This document shows positions 44,782 through 54,155 of a stretch of DNA of 64,000 nt, piece after piece. Under the pieces are notes generated by a model, which saw only the letters and a list, made by a program, of their open reading frames with translations, searched no databases and had not been told where the DNA came from. This DNA is from Colwellia sp. M166 (lineage in GTDB: Bacteria > Pseudomonadota > Gammaproteobacteria > Enterobacterales > Alteromonadaceae): contig NZ_CP040755.1 of assembly GCF_024585285.1 (NCBI RefSeq), positions 1,984,001 through 2,048,000 of the forward strand. The letters run 5' to 3'. The first letter of the stretch is position 1. Each line of letters starts with the position of its first letter. Both the position numbers and the translations under genes were made by a program.

Positions 44782-45210
44782 AGCTTATTACTCCTAAATA
44801 GTTTATCAATCGTATTCGTGGGTAGTCTCTATCCACTTAGCCCACTTTAATCGATGGGAAGGAATCTATCAGGGGGAGAAAATATTATTTTTTCTGCAAA
44901 CAGGTTGGTGTAGCGGCATGATGAATTTGGTTACATAGTTAGAATAGAAAAAGTAAGTCAGGTGATGCATGTGTTGTGTTAACTTAGCTGTTAACTTAGC
45001 CACCCATAATAAGTTTAAGTTATAACATAACACTGTTTCCCTCATTGTAATAACAGACAAAGCCTCATTTATTCACTCAATAGGTACTCGGTTGACAATG
45101 ATCACTTACCAATGACTAAGTCAGTGAATTTCAGGCGAGTTAATGCTGTTATACGAAGATAACCCTAGGTTTTAGCTTTTTAGTGATTAAGTTTTAATTA
45201 AAAATAAGTG
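44782..45210. other. Intergenic region with a REP-like repeat
   Basis: About 430 bases. It contains the promoter side of the two-gene accessory operon, the repeat copy at 45000-45016 and, before it, a doubled TTAACTTAGC motif (44979-45000). Beyond this nothing coding was seen. Confidence 0.5.
45000..45016 (+). repeat. REP-like repeat, copy 1
   Basis: CCACCCATAATAAGTTT. It is an inverted copy of the repeat at 46250-46266 and a direct relative of the one at 47033-47049. Copies 1 and 2 flank the Y1 transposase gene on both sides. Confidence 0.65.
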
Positions 45211-46191
45211 TTAGGCGCTATTCAAACAGGCTTCTGCACTGGCGATACCATGCGTGCGTTTTAAGCCAACATGTTCACTAAATACACACAAGTGCTCTGC
45301 TGTGCCGACCGCGCCGGTGAAAACACCTTCAAAATTCGTGGTCAGTGTTAACCAACTGTTATCACTGATGTGTAACCTTGCGAGTATTTTAGTAACTTTA
45401 GCGTTAATTGCCCCGCGTTTATCTTCCCGCAGTATTCGACCTGTTTCATCCACGAGGATTAGGTAATCTTTTAAGCTAAAGGCTAAGCCGGTGGTTTTGT
45501 TTTGATGTTCATTACCGATAAAGGGCAGTAAAGCTGAGGGTTGTTTGCCCTTTATGGCCGCTTTTATACGTAATTGAATACTGGTGAAGCTCGACTGCTC
45601 AGGTGTCGCGGCGATACCCGCACGTACAGGGTTTAAATCTACATAAGCCATACACGACAATAAAGCACCTTCATCTAATAAGGCTTGAGACTGAAAGCGA
45701 CCTTCCCAAAAATGTCCCGTGCACTTATCTTCTTTATTGGCTTGTCGAGCAATGGGCTCGTTCAGTGAACGCATAAACCAACTGATATCTATTAAGCGTT
45801 GTTTATACGCCATTGCTGTTTCTTCCACCATCTCGAGTTCGTATTTATCTAATGGGGAGTTATGCTGATATTTTTTGGTCAGGTGTGTGCCTTTAAATAG
45901 TTTATGCCAACGGGTAAGCACGTCCAGTGTAGACCACTTTTTTACTTGCTCGCTATCGACATGTAATACCAAGTGTAAATGATTATGCATAACGGCATGG
46001 GCACAAATATCAATAGAAAAAACTTGAGATAATTGAAAAATACGCTTCTCAATCCAATGACGCCTGTGTTCAAAACTAACCCCTGTTTCGGTATCAACGC
46101 CGCATAAAAAGGCTTTGCGCACGGTTCGACTACAAATATGATAATACGGCGTATCTGATAAACTAATTTGTTGTGAACGGGGTTTTGGCAT
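45211..46191 (-). CDS. REP-associated/IS200-like Y1 transposase (RAYT)
   Basis: A 326-residue Y1 single-strand transposase relative. The HUH-type pair is in AHAVMHNHLHLVLH, the N-terminus SDTPYYHICSR is typical, and YVDLNPVRAG is a RAYT hallmark. The start is ATG 46191 with a GGTGA site; a GTG at 46203 is in frame but overlaps a hairpin stem. RAYT proteins are domesticated or self-acting enzymes that process REP palindromes; here the flanking REP-like sequences support that. The C-terminal ~120 residues are specific to this group and not assigned. Confidence 0.88.
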   Translation of the reverse strand: MPKPRSQQISLSDTPYYHICSRTVRKAFLCGVDTETGVSFEHRRHWIEKRIFQLSQVFSIDICAHAVMHNHLHLVLHVDSEQVKKWSTLDVLTRWHKLFKGTHLTKKYQHNSPLDKYELEMVEETAMAYKQRLIDISWFMRSLNEPIARQANKEDKCTGHFWEGRFQSQALLDEGALLSCMAYVDLNPVRAGIAATPEQSSFTSIQLRIKAAIKGKQPSALLPFIGNEHQNKTTGLAFSLKDYLILVDETGRILREDKRGAINAKVTKILARLHISDNSWLTLTTNFEGVFTGAVGTAEHLCVFSEHVGLKRTHGIASAEACLNSA

Positions 46192-46201
46192 GACAATCAC
46201 C

Positions 46202-46227
46202 ACACTGAATTAAGGTAAATTCAGTGT
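46202..46227. repeat. Perfect hairpin just upstream of the RAYT gene
   Basis: ACACTGAATT (46202-46211) and its perfect complement (46218-46227) with a 6-base loop. It lies 10 bp before the RAYT start, so it may be the enzyme's recognition hairpin or a translational control element. Confidence 0.65.
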
Positions 46228-46248
46228 AGCTTATTGATTGAAATTTGA

Positions 46249-46662
46249 ACAAGTTATTATGGGTGGCTTGTTAAGTTTCTGTTACTTGCTCTTGAAGGAC
46301 TATTTGGACCAACTGTTTGGGACGTAAAATGGGCTAAAAATGGGCGAGCTGAGTTGCTTCAAGTTTTAGCAACAACGGATGTAAATCAAATTTGGGCTCA
46401 TATTTCACCGAAAACTTGTCCAAACTGTAATTCTTATAATAACTTTTTTGGGGAAGGCGGTTATAATTTAGATTTTACGGTATTAGAAGAATATTTCCAT
46501 GTAGTAGAGCAATGGAATACTGGAGAAATGACAAAATCTAGCTATCTTTGGGAAGCGATGATTAATGGTTATGATAACAAATATGAAAGACAAGCTAAGG
46601 GATTTGCGAGAGATAATTTAGCTAATTTTAGGGTGTCAATAAATCAGCACATGAGGAAATGA
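46249..46662 (+). pseudogene. Decapitated toxin-like gene fragment
   Basis: An open frame without a good start codon runs from a stop at 46246-46248 through REP copy 2 and encodes about 137 residues. The C-terminal part, LEEYFHVVEQW, then YLWEAMINGY and YERQAKGFARDN, has the look of the tail domain of polymorphic (Rhs-type) toxins with an E-E-x-x-H core; this resemblance is by eye. A CPNCNS motif lies near the middle. The 5' end of the original gene is missing, cut at the RAYT/REP junction. An internal TTG at 46354 could start a 102-residue protein. It is coupled (ATGA) to the lipoprotein gene behind it, as toxin and immunity genes often are. Confidence 0.45.
46250..46266 (-). repeat. REP-like repeat, copy 2
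   Basis: On the minus strand CCACCCATAATAACTTG, differing from copy 1 only in the last five bases. It directly abuts the open frame of the truncated toxin-like gene. Confidence 0.65.
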
Positions 46663-47018
46663 TGAATAAATTAATAATGCTACTGTTACCTCTGATTTTA
46701 ACGGCTTGTATTACGATCGGTGACAACTCAGCATATGTCAAAGCTGAATTGTCAAAAAACTTTTATAAATCTCTTAAAAATGAAGAATCTTGCTCTTTTC
46801 AAATAAGTATTGCAGAGAGCTCCTTTGTCATTTATAAAGAAAAATTGAAGCAACAATTTGAAGCCAATATTTCTGTATCACCAAAAGATATTCAATATAA
46901 GTTTAATATCATCTGCGGATCAAAAGAGGCCAAAGTTCACTATGAAACAGAAATCATAGTAGGCAAAAGCAATCTTACTGCAGATATTGGGATTATTAAT
47001 GCAAGCTTAACTGATTAG
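46659..47018 (+). CDS. Small lipoprotein, possible immunity protein
   Basis: A 119-residue lipoprotein with lipobox LILTACIT. The mature part is short and beta-rich with two Cys (EESCSFQ, NIICGS). It starts within the stop codon of the toxin-like fragment. Position and size fit a periplasmic immunity protein; the sequence itself matches no family I know. Immediately after it is REP copy 3. Confidence 0.6.
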   Translation: MMNKLIMLLLPLILTACITIGDNSAYVKAELSKNFYKSLKNEESCSFQISIAESSFVIYKEKLKQQFEANISVSPKDIQYKFNIICGSKEAKVHYETEIIVGKSNLTADIGIINASLTD

Positions 47019-47032
47019 GAAACCTTATTAGA

Positions 47033-47049
47033 CCACCCATGATAACTTG
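47033..47049 (+). repeat. REP-like repeat, copy 3
   Basis: CCACCCATGATAACTTG, one mismatch from the minus-strand form of copy 2. It closes the toxin-like/lipoprotein cassette, which is therefore bracketed by inverted copies 2 and 3. Confidence 0.6.
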
Positions 47050-47614
47050 CTAGCGTGCTTTGAAAAACTTATTAGGGCGTGTTTTTAATAATGATGTACT
47101 ATTTAGGTAATGTTAAAACATTACAACTTTCTGTGGTGCAATGGGGGCGATTGCGCCTTAGAATTAATACTCTATTTTATGTGGACCTTAGTTGATTCTA
47201 ATGTCCGTTTTTGAGATTGGGTAGATAATTGTACGAAAAGTATTGAATAAGATTTTAGGTGTAAATTAATAGACATTTTTAAATTATATGTGGCAGTTTT
47301 AGGCTCACAAGTTGACAGTACAGGTATAAACCTAATGTCTGCTATTGGCTAACAGAAGTCACAAGGTTATCTTCGATGCTAATGACCGCTTTATTAGTTA
47401 AGCGGACGTTAGAATAAAAACTGCTAGAGTCCGCAATGCGCACAAAATTTATTCCTATTGAGCTGTAAGCCCTAATGCCAGAGTTCAAGAGTTTTCGTTA
47501 TTGGTGAAATTCTACAATTATTTCAGGTTCAGATTAAATGACCCCCGTTGATCTCATCGCGACACTTTTTCGTATTAAAGAGTTAACAGACAGCGGCCGA
47601 GCAAAGGAGTAAAG
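47050..47614. other. Non-coding region with degenerate short repeats
   Basis: About 565 bases without a gene. It has an inverted repeat GTAATGTT/AACATTAC at 47107-47124 and several related short words of the type TAATGTCCG/TAATGTCTGC/GCGGACGTTAG between 47195 and 47440, which look like decayed copies of an intergenic repeat. The last 15 bases carry the AAAGGAG ribosome site of the next gene. Confidence 0.45.
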
Positions 47615-48341
47615 ATGAAATCACCAACAGCGCTGATCATTGGCGCCAATAGCGAAAGCAATTGCATTACAAGCTATTAGCAATGAGGCTACACAACTCA
47701 TTGTTATTAGCCGTGACTGTAGCTTTTATCAACAAGAACAATTCGCTAATACTAAAGTTATTAGTATCGATAACTATCAAGAAAAAGCGATTAGCCAAGC
47801 GGTAGAAACACTAAAAACCAGCATGCCGGTGACTATTACACAGGTATTTATTTGCCACGGTATTTTGCACAACGAGCGCTGCCAGCCGGAAAAACGCTTG
47901 GAAGATTTTTCTACAGAGATGTTTATTGAAACCCTGACCGCTAATACCGTTACTCCTATGCTGTGGTTAAAACATTTAACGCCATTATTGGCCGGAAAGC
48001 ATGAATGTAAAGTGGTGGTATTTAGCGCCCGCGTTGGCAGTATTAGCGATAATAAATTAGGTGGTTGGTACAGTTATAGAGCGTCAAAAGCGGCGATGAA
48101 TATGCTCATTACCTCGGCCGCAGTTGAACTGGCTCGAAGAGCTAAAAACATCAAGTTAATCTCTTTTCATCCTGGTACTACCGATAGCCCGCTGTCGAAA
48201 CCATTTCAAAAAAATGTCCCTAAAGACAAACTATTCAATAGCCAGTTCGTTGCTAGCCAATTACTCAGCATTGTTGAATCAGCGGTTGTTGACGGTCAGG
48301 CAAGCTACTTGGATTGGCAAGGCAAGAAAATACCTTGGTAA
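47615..48341 (+). pseudogene. SDR-family dehydrogenase with an N-terminal frameshift
   Basis: A strong AAAGGAG site and ATG at 47615 start MKSPTALIIGANS, the normal SDR opening, but the frame then breaks. The remainder is open in another frame from 47640 (IAKAIALQAI onward) with Tyr/Lys in YSYRASKAAM, given here as SYRASKAAM, and a C-terminal HPGTTDSPLS segment. The break is at AATAGCGAAAGC; intact relatives would read ANSDIAKAI, so about 8 bp between two TAGCG words were probably lost. A product from the TTG at 47640 would lack the first nucleotide-binding strand. A sequencing error is the alternative. Confidence 0.75.
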
Positions 48342-48367
48342 TTCTATCGTTTTAGCTATTACAGTTG

Positions 48368-48583
48368 TTACTGCCAACCCATCTTCCATTGTTTGCTGTC
48401 TTTTAGGTCACGCCAATTAATGACATATTCGTTATTGTTAATCACTGCCTCGATAACACAGGCAGTCACGCGCTGTTCTTCATCAACAGTTAATTTGGTA
48501 ATGGCAAAGTGCTTTTCTTTATTCTCTACGGTTATTTTTGTCCACTTACTATCAAGCAGTGCTTTCGGGCTAATTTTATTCAT
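48368..48583 (-). CDS. TIGR02450-family Trp-rich small protein
   Basis: A 71-residue protein: MNKISPKALLDSKWTKI at the start, KEKHFAITKL, VIEAVINNNEYVINWRDLKD and a GW ending, all typical of this family. The second of two adjacent ATGs (48583) is used because an AGGAG site is four bases before it. These proteins often sit close to photolyase and cryptochrome genes; function is unknown. Confidence 0.85.
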   Translation of the reverse strand: MNKISPKALLDSKWTKITVENKEKHFAITKLTVDEEQRVTACVIEAVINNNEYVINWRDLKDSKQWKMGWQ

Positions 48584-48594
48584 CATGCTCCTAA

Positions 48595-48855
48595 CTAACT
48601 TTTATTCATCGCAGAGGGGGAATATACTTTTTCCACAAGCTTATTAAACGGCTGCAACTTGGCTTCGTCTTCACAATCAAATGCAAAGCGGCCATGAAAG
48701 TACATCGACATGGTCACTTGGTTATAACTTAGGTAACAGGTGTAACCGTCTAAGTCATGCCAAGCATTAAGCCCATGTAAACAGTATTTATCATCATGCT
48801 TTTCACCCTCTGAAATCACTTGATTGAACACATAAAGGTACTGAGAAAGTTTCAT
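48595..48855 (-). CDS. DUF3081 protein
   Basis: An 86-residue protein with the DUF3081 pattern: VFNQVISEGEKHDDKYCLHGL, AWHDLDGYTCYLSYNQVTMSMYFHG (given in part: HDLDGYTCYLSYNQV) and a C-terminal helix. The ORF stops 11 bp before the Trp-rich protein gene starts, so they are likely co-transcribed. Function unknown. Confidence 0.82.
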   Translation of the reverse strand: MKLSQYLYVFNQVISEGEKHDDKYCLHGLNAWHDLDGYTCYLSYNQVTMSMYFHGRFAFDCEDEAKLQPFNKLVEKVYSPSAMNKS

Positions 48856-49201
48856 AGCATTACACCCGTTTAATTTAGCGCTATTATTTATATTGATTTT
48901 ACGAAGTCATAAAGCAAAAAGTTTACTTTAAACATAATATTTAACCCGCTTACCGGTTTAGTCACGCTTACCTTAACAATATTAGCTGTTTTGTTGCGCC
49001 CTCTATATTGCACCAAAACAAAGCAGTGGCTTATTTTAGTGCACTTTTCTTAATTTTAAAATGCCTTAGCCTTCATCGATAAAAATAAATACATCTTACT
49101 TTACAATACATTACAACGACTCAGTAGCTACTAGATAAAATGGCACAGGAGTTGAAGGTATAATAACAACCATAACGAATATTTTAGCGACAGTGGGAAT
49201 T
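48856..49201. other. Divergent promoter region
   Basis: About 345 AT-rich bases between the divergent DUF3081 and glycerate kinase genes. It must contain promoters for both, but no reliable operator or hairpin was identified. Confidence 0.4.
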
Positions 49202-50083
49202 ATGCTTTCAACCTTTATTAAGCAACATAAATTGCCTGAAACATTTAAATTCACGGCAGAAAAGCACTACCAACCGCTCGCCGAGCAGATATTTGGCCAA
49301 TTTGGTAAACATGACGGCGCTTTTTTTGTTGGTATCAATGGTTGCCAAGGCAGTGGTAAGTCAACGTTAACAGATTACCTGGCAGAATATTTAGCGACCA
49401 CTTACCAATTAACCATTATGGTAATGTCATTAGATGATTTTTATCTGACCGGTGAAAAACGCCAGCAACTGGCACATGAAGTTCATCCCTTATTAGCTAC
49501 ACGAGGAGTGCCCGGCACTCACGATATAGCTGCGCTAAAGCAAACCTTAAATAAGTTAAAAACCAAGCAAACCGGCTTTGCTATGCCACGATTTAATAAA
49601 GCAACCGATGAACCCTATCCTGAGAGCCAATGGCCAGTTATTGACAAGCCAGTAGACATTATTTTATTAGAAGGATGGTGTTGGGGCGTAAAACCACAAA
49701 CAGATCAGCAACTAGCAGCTCCCGTTAACGAGCTGGAATTTAAACATGATGTGAATGGCCAGTGGCGAAATTATGTTAATCAACAACTAAAAAGCTATTA
49801 CCAACCTTTATATAAAGAAATGGATTTTTGGTTAGCACTACAAGCACCGTCATTTGATTGTGTTTACAAATGGCGTTTAGAGCAAGAGCAAAAGCTGCAG
49901 GCAAGAAATATCGACCTGGCAAATTCTAAGGTGATGGGACCTGCTGGCGTTTTAAATTTCACACAGTATTTTCAAAGACTTAGCGTACAGGCTTGTAACA
50001 CTATCTCGCAGTCAGCGGATGCCATTTTTTATTTAGATCATGCAAGAAATATAACAAAAACGCCGATAGTGGACGCGGAATGA
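49202..50083 (+). CDS. D-glycerate 3-kinase-like P-loop kinase
   Basis: Phosphorylates D-glycerate to 3-phosphoglycerate (GLYK type, class III). The Walker A motif is GINGCQGSGKSTL (about residues 47-59), followed by SLDDFYLTGEKRQQLA, TRGVPGTHD and LLEGWCWGV, all characteristic of this kinase family. A GTG at 49193 could extend it by three residues; the ATG at 49202 is preferred with its GGGA site. It overlaps the phosphatase gene by 4 bp and opens the glucosylglycerate operon, where its role would be to recover glycerate set free by the phosphorylase. Confidence 0.88.
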   Translation: MLSTFIKQHKLPETFKFTAEKHYQPLAEQIFGQFGKHDGAFFVGINGCQGSGKSTLTDYLAEYLATTYQLTIMVMSLDDFYLTGEKRQQLAHEVHPLLATRGVPGTHDIAALKQTLNKLKTKQTGFAMPRFNKATDEPYPESQWPVIDKPVDIILLEGWCWGVKPQTDQQLAAPVNELEFKHDVNGQWRNYVNQQLKSYYQPLYKEMDFWLALQAPSFDCVYKWRLEQEQKLQARNIDLANSKVMGPAGVLNFTQYFQRLSVQACNTISQSADAIFYLDHARNITKTPIVDAE

Positions 50084-50937
50084 GTGCTAAGCAAACGTTA
50101 ATTTTTAGTGACCTCGATGGTACTTTGCTTGACCACTATAGCTATCAGTCGACTGCTGCGCAGCCGACACTAAAACAACTGCATGACGCTAAAATACCGG
50201 TCATTTTAAATACCAGTAAAACACTGGCTGAATTAAACATTATTCGTGCAGAGCTAGAACTTGAAACCCCTTTTATTATCGAAAATGGTGCCGCCATTTA
50301 TATTCCAATCAATACCTTTAAAACACAGCCCGAAGACACAGAAGTGTTCGGAAACTACTGGCTAAAATCATTCTGTTCTCCACGACAGCATTGGCTAGAT
50401 CTACTGAGCCAACAATGTGAACAATTTCAGCCTTATTACCAAGGATTTTCAACTCTCTCTAGCGCTGAATTATGCCAAGTCACCGGCTTAGATTTAGCCC
50501 AAGCTGAACGCGCAAAACAACGACAATACGGCGAACCTGTGCAATGGCTTGGCGATGAACCAACCAAGAAATTATTTATAGAGCATCTTGTTGAATTAGG
50601 CGCAAGCGTTGTTCAAGGTGGCCGGTTTATGCATATTGGTGGCTACTGTGATAAAGGCCAAGCGCTGATTTGGTTAACCGAACAATATCGAGAACATTTC
50701 GCTAACAACAGCGTTTATACCATCGCCTTAGGTGATGGCGAAAACGACATTCCGATGTTAGAGGCAGCTGACATTGCCGTGCAAATACGCTCACCTGTTC
50801 ATGACTTTCCGCCACTGTATCAGCAATATAAAACGAGTCAAACCGAACGATATGGTCCTGAGGGTTGGGCCGATGCGATACAGCAGCTTTTAACCAATCA
50901 ATTCGACTCACATTTAATTCAACCTAATTTAGTTTAA
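50080..50937 (+). CDS. Glucosyl-/mannosyl-3-phosphoglycerate phosphatase
   Basis: HAD-IIB phosphatase of 285 residues: FSDLDGTLLDH (nucleophile Asp), NTSKTLAEL, FIIENGAAIY and ALGDGENDIPML, which are the MPGP/YedP family signatures. It removes phosphate from glucosyl-3-phosphoglycerate to give the solute glucosylglycerate. Coupled to the kinase gene by an ATGA overlap and followed after 18 bp by the synthase. The mannosyl substrate is an alternative but the next gene is a glucosyl-type synthase. Confidence 0.9.
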   Translation: MSAKQTLIFSDLDGTLLDHYSYQSTAAQPTLKQLHDAKIPVILNTSKTLAELNIIRAELELETPFIIENGAAIYIPINTFKTQPEDTEVFGNYWLKSFCSPRQHWLDLLSQQCEQFQPYYQGFSTLSSAELCQVTGLDLAQAERAKQRQYGEPVQWLGDEPTKKLFIEHLVELGASVVQGGRFMHIGGYCDKGQALIWLTEQYREHFANNSVYTIALGDGENDIPMLEAADIAVQIRSPVHDFPPLYQQYKTSQTERYGPEGWADAIQQLLTNQFDSHLIQPNLV

Positions 50938-50955
50938 TAAAACAAGAGGTAAACC

Positions 50956-52215
50956 ATGGCTGACTTCTATCAAAACGGTACGGTTACTACATTACATAAC
51001 TTGGCTCAGCGTGAGCCTGAAGATATGGCGGCCGAATTACTCGAGTTTTCAAAAATTCGTTCATTAGGGCTTATTTTACCTTCGTTATTTTCTGAATTAG
51101 AAGGTAAAGCCTTACCCGATATTATTAATAAGATAAAAGACGTAAAGTACTTATCTGAAATTGTAATTGGCCTAGATCGCGCCGATCTAAAGCAATACAA
51201 ACATGCGCTATCATTTTTTGGACAGTTGCCTCAGCATCACCGCGTGTTGTGGAATGATGGTCCTAGGCTACAAGCAATCGACGCCAAGCTACAAGCACTT
51301 GGTTTAGCACCAAAAGAGCTCGGCAAAGGCCGTAACGTTTGGTATTGCATGGGCTATATTTTGGCTTCGGGTAAAGCCGAGTCTATTGCCTTACATGATT
51401 GTGATATTTTGACCTATGAAAAAGAACTGCTTGACCGACTTCTTTATCCGGTTGCCAACCCACTCTTTAACTATGAATTTTCTAAGGGGTTTTATGCCCG
51501 TGTTGCTGGCGGAAAAATCAATGGTCGGGTTTCTCGTTTATTGGTCACACCTTTGATCAAGGCATTGAAAAAAACCGTCGGCCATTGTGATTATTTAGAG
51601 TACATGGACAGCTTTTTGTATCCACTTGCTGGTGAGTTTTCATTTCGTCGCGATGTCTTAAACGACATTCGTATTCCCAGTGACTGGGGTTTAGAGATTG
51701 GCGTACTCTCTGAAATGTATCGCAACTATTCTCCGAACCGTTTATGCCAAGTGGATATTGCCGCTACTTACGACCATAAACATCAAGATTTGTCGCTAGA
51801 TAACACTGCCGGCGGACTTTCAAAAATGTCGATTGATATCAGCAAAGCTTTTATTCGAAAGCTTGCCACACAAGGTGAAACCTTCAGCGCTGAAAAATTT
51901 AGAACCTTAAAAGCCACTTACTACCGTATCGCTTTAGACTATGTTGAAACTTATCGTAATGACGCGATGATGAATGGCCTTGAACTCGATATTCATAACG
52001 AAGAAAAAGCCGTAGAAATGTTTGCCGAAAATATTTTAACCGCCGGTAACACCTTTTTAGAGAACCCGATGGAAACACCGTTTATACCGTCTTGGAATCG
52101 TGTGGTCAGTGCTATTCCTGATATTTTATCGCAACTGAAAACAGCCGTGGAATTGGATAATCAAGAATTTAGTCAAGCATTAAAGGAAAGCACCGCTTAT
52201 GCCAGCGCAGATTGA
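50956..52215 (+). CDS. gpgS: Glucosyl-3-phosphoglycerate synthase (GT81)
   Basis: A 419-residue glycosyltransferase that joins glucose from an NDP-glucose to 3-phosphoglycerate. The N-terminal region has [15 protein letters not shown], a segment typical of GpgS; the metal-binding motif is [10 protein letters not shown] (DxD type), and later [19 protein letters not shown] and [12 protein letters not shown] match the family. An AGAGGT ribosome site precedes the ATG. Its end overlaps the phosphorylase gene by 17 bp. Members of this family make osmolytes under salt stress and nitrogen limitation. Confidence 0.9.
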   Translation: MADFYQNGTVTTLHNLAQREPEDMAAELLEFSKIRSLGLILPSLFSELEGKALPDIINKIKDVKYLSEIVIGLDRADLKQYKHALSFFGQLPQHHRVLWNDGPRLQAIDAKLQALGLAPKELGKGRNVWYCMGYILASGKAESIALHDCDILTYEKELLDRLLYPVANPLFNYEFSKGFYARVAGGKINGRVSRLLVTPLIKALKKTVGHCDYLEYMDSFLYPLAGEFSFRRDVLNDIRIPSDWGLEIGVLSEMYRNYSPNRLCQVDIAATYDHKHQDLSLDNTAGGLSKMSIDISKAFIRKLATQGETFSAEKFRTLKATYYRIALDYVETYRNDAMMNGLELDIHNEEKAVEMFAENILTAGNTFLENPMETPFIPSWNRVVSAIPDILSQLKTAVELDNQEFSQALKESTAYASAD

Positions 52216-53944
52216 ACAGTTAAAAAACAAGCTCATTCAGCAACTTGATACTATTTATCAAAACGTGGCTATTACACAAGAATCGGCTGATATTGCAGAT
52301 GCACTGATTGATATTATGCGCTTGGCAAATCATGTCGCGGTACCAACGCCTTTTACTAATCATTGGTCGGAAAGCGACATTATTCTGATCACCTATGGCG
52401 ATAGCATTATCAGTCCAAATCAGCCACCGCTAAAAACATTAAAGAAATTTTTAGACTCCCACCTAAAAAATACCATTAACAGTGTGCATATTTTACCATT
52501 TTTTCCTTATAGCTCTGATGATGGTTTTTCGGTTATTGATTATTCATCGGTTAATGAGTCATTAGGTACATGGCAGGACATTACGCAGATCAGCCAACAA
52601 TATCAGCTAATGTCAGATCTGGTGATAAATCATTGTTCAAGCCGAAGTGCCTGGTTTGACAACTTTATTAAGGGCGAAGGCATAGGACATGACTTTTTCT
52701 TTACCGCACAGCCTGAGGATGATTTAAGTGAAGTAGTAAGGCCTAGAACCTCACCGCTACTTAAAGAGATTGAAACGGGCCAAGGTAAAAAGTTTGTCTG
52801 GTGTACTTTTAGTCATGATCAAGTTGATTTTGATTTTCGTAACCCTGAAGTATTAAAAACTTTTACCTCGATTATTCGACAATATCTTGATAACGGCGTA
52901 AAAATATTCCGCTTTGACGCTATCGCATTTCTATGGAAAGTGGTTGGCAGTAAAAGTATCAATTTACCACAAACCCATGAAGTGGTTAGGTTATTAAGAA
53001 CATTAATTGAAGCCGCTGAGCCACACGCAATTATCATTACCGAGACTAATATTCCTAACACCCAAAATTTGACCTATTTTGGTAACGCCAATGAAGCGCA
53101 CGGTATTTATAATTTTTCACTCCCCCCCTTATTGCTCAATACTTTACTCACCGGTAACTGTTTATACTTAAAGCGCTGGTTAATGAGCATGCCACCAGCG
53201 CAAGATGGCACGCTTTATTTTAATTTTATTGCTTCTCATGACGGTATTGGTTTGCGCCCCGCTGAAGGACTGTTAAGCGATGTGGAACTTGATAATTTAA
53301 TTCATACCGTTGAAAACTTTGGTGGCAAAATTTCATGGCGAACTACAGACAATGGCGAGCAAAAAGCTTATGAAATGAATATTGCCCTGTACGATGCACT
53401 ACAAGGTACTGTTGACGGTAAAGATCAGTGGAATTTTCAACGTTTTATTTGCGCACATGCCATTATGTTTGCGCTTGAAGGCATACCCGGTATTTATATC
53501 CATAGCATACTAGGAACCCAGAATGACTATAACAAGTTAGCTAACACTCATCATAATAGATCGATTAACCGCCATCGCTGGCAAGAAGATAGCTTAGAGG
53601 CTGTGCTAACAGACAACCACTCACATCACTATAAAGTGTTATCAACATTAAAGTTTTTATTAGACATACGTATTAAACAGCCGGCATTTCACCCCAATGC
53701 TACACAATTTACTTTGCATTTAGGCTTGCAGTTGTTTGGTTTTTGGCGACAAAGTCAGAACCGAAAACAAAGTATATTTTGTGTCAGTAACATCTCCAAT
53801 AAACCGGTAGCATTGCCGTTAAGCGAGCTTAATTTAATCATCACTGAATCATGGCAAGAGCTGATCAGCCAGACAAAAATTACCGAGTTAAACCAAGAGC
53901 TCATCTTATCTCCCTATCAAACAGTTTGGATAGCTAACCAATAA
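52199..53944 (+). CDS. GH13 subfamily 18 phosphorylase, probable glucosylglycerate phosphorylase
   Basis: A 581-residue alpha-amylase-fold enzyme of the sucrose phosphorylase subfamily. Landmarks are [39 protein letters not shown], the nucleophile Asp240 in [11 protein letters not shown], the acid/base Glu282 in IITETNIPN, and [12 protein letters not shown]. It would split glucosylglycerate with phosphate to glucose-1-phosphate and glycerate. Sucrose phosphorylase is an alternative in isolation, but the three upstream genes make glucosylglycerate the best substrate. It closes the operon; a terminator lies 210 bp downstream beyond a pseudogene remnant. Confidence 0.87.
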   Translation: MPAQIEQLKNKLIQQLDTIYQNVAITQESADIADALIDIMRLANHVAVPTPFTNHWSESDIILITYGDSIISPNQPPLKTLKKFLDSHLKNTINSVHILPFFPYSSDDGFSVIDYSSVNESLGTWQDITQISQQYQLMSDLVINHCSSRSAWFDNFIKGEGIGHDFFFTAQPEDDLSEVVRPRTSPLLKEIETGQGKKFVWCTFSHDQVDFDFRNPEVLKTFTSIIRQYLDNGVKIFRFDAIAFLWKVVGSKSINLPQTHEVVRLLRTLIEAAEPHAIIITETNIPNTQNLTYFGNANEAHGIYNFSLPPLLLNTLLTGNCLYLKRWLMSMPPAQDGTLYFNFIASHDGIGLRPAEGLLSDVELDNLIHTVENFGGKISWRTTDNGEQKAYEMNIALYDALQGTVDGKDQWNFQRFICAHAIMFALEGIPGIYIHSILGTQNDYNKLANTHHNRSINRHRWQEDSLEAVLTDNHSHHYKVLSTLKFLLDIRIKQPAFHPNATQFTLHLGLQLFGFWRQSQNRKQSIFCVSNISNKPVALPLSELNLIITESWQELISQTKITELNQELILSPYQTVWIANQ

Positions 53945-54026
53945 CGATATAAGACATTAGTTTTAAAATATTTCTATCTTAAAACTTTTACTAAAGCCAA
54001 AGAAGCGATAACACTGGCGCTTCTGA

Positions 54027-54143
54027 TATATTGATAATGTTGCTATAACATCAGTAGCTAGTGCACAAGTATCAGAGCTATCTAGTCTTGCTATTTTAGC
54101 ACTCGGGATCATGGATTTTGCTGTACGAAGATTTAAAAAGTAA
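54027..54143 (+). pseudogene. Remnant of a PEP-CTERM sorting-signal protein
   Basis: An open stretch of 38 codons with no start codon, beginning after a TGA (54024-54026). It encodes YIDNVAIT, then VSELSSLAILALGIMDF and VRRFKK before the stop, the exact layout of a PEP-CTERM tail (short motif, hydrophobic helix, Arg-rich end), with the usual VPEPS altered to VSELS. Just upstream, in another frame, SDNTGASD suggests the preceding domain, so at least one frameshift occurred. It is a decayed 3' end of an exported protein gene, still followed by its terminator. Confidence 0.65.
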
Positions 54144-54155
54144 TCTGTAAAACAG

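Noticed and set aside
47195..47440. Repeated TAATGTCCG/GCGGAC words considered as a CRISPR or integron attachment array
   Set aside because: Spacing is irregular, copies are degenerate and no cas, integrase or attC-like structure accompanies them.
52199..53944. Sucrose phosphorylase
   Set aside because: Possible from the fold alone, but the gene is fused into a glucosyl-3-phosphoglycerate operon, so glucosylglycerate phosphorylase is the better call.
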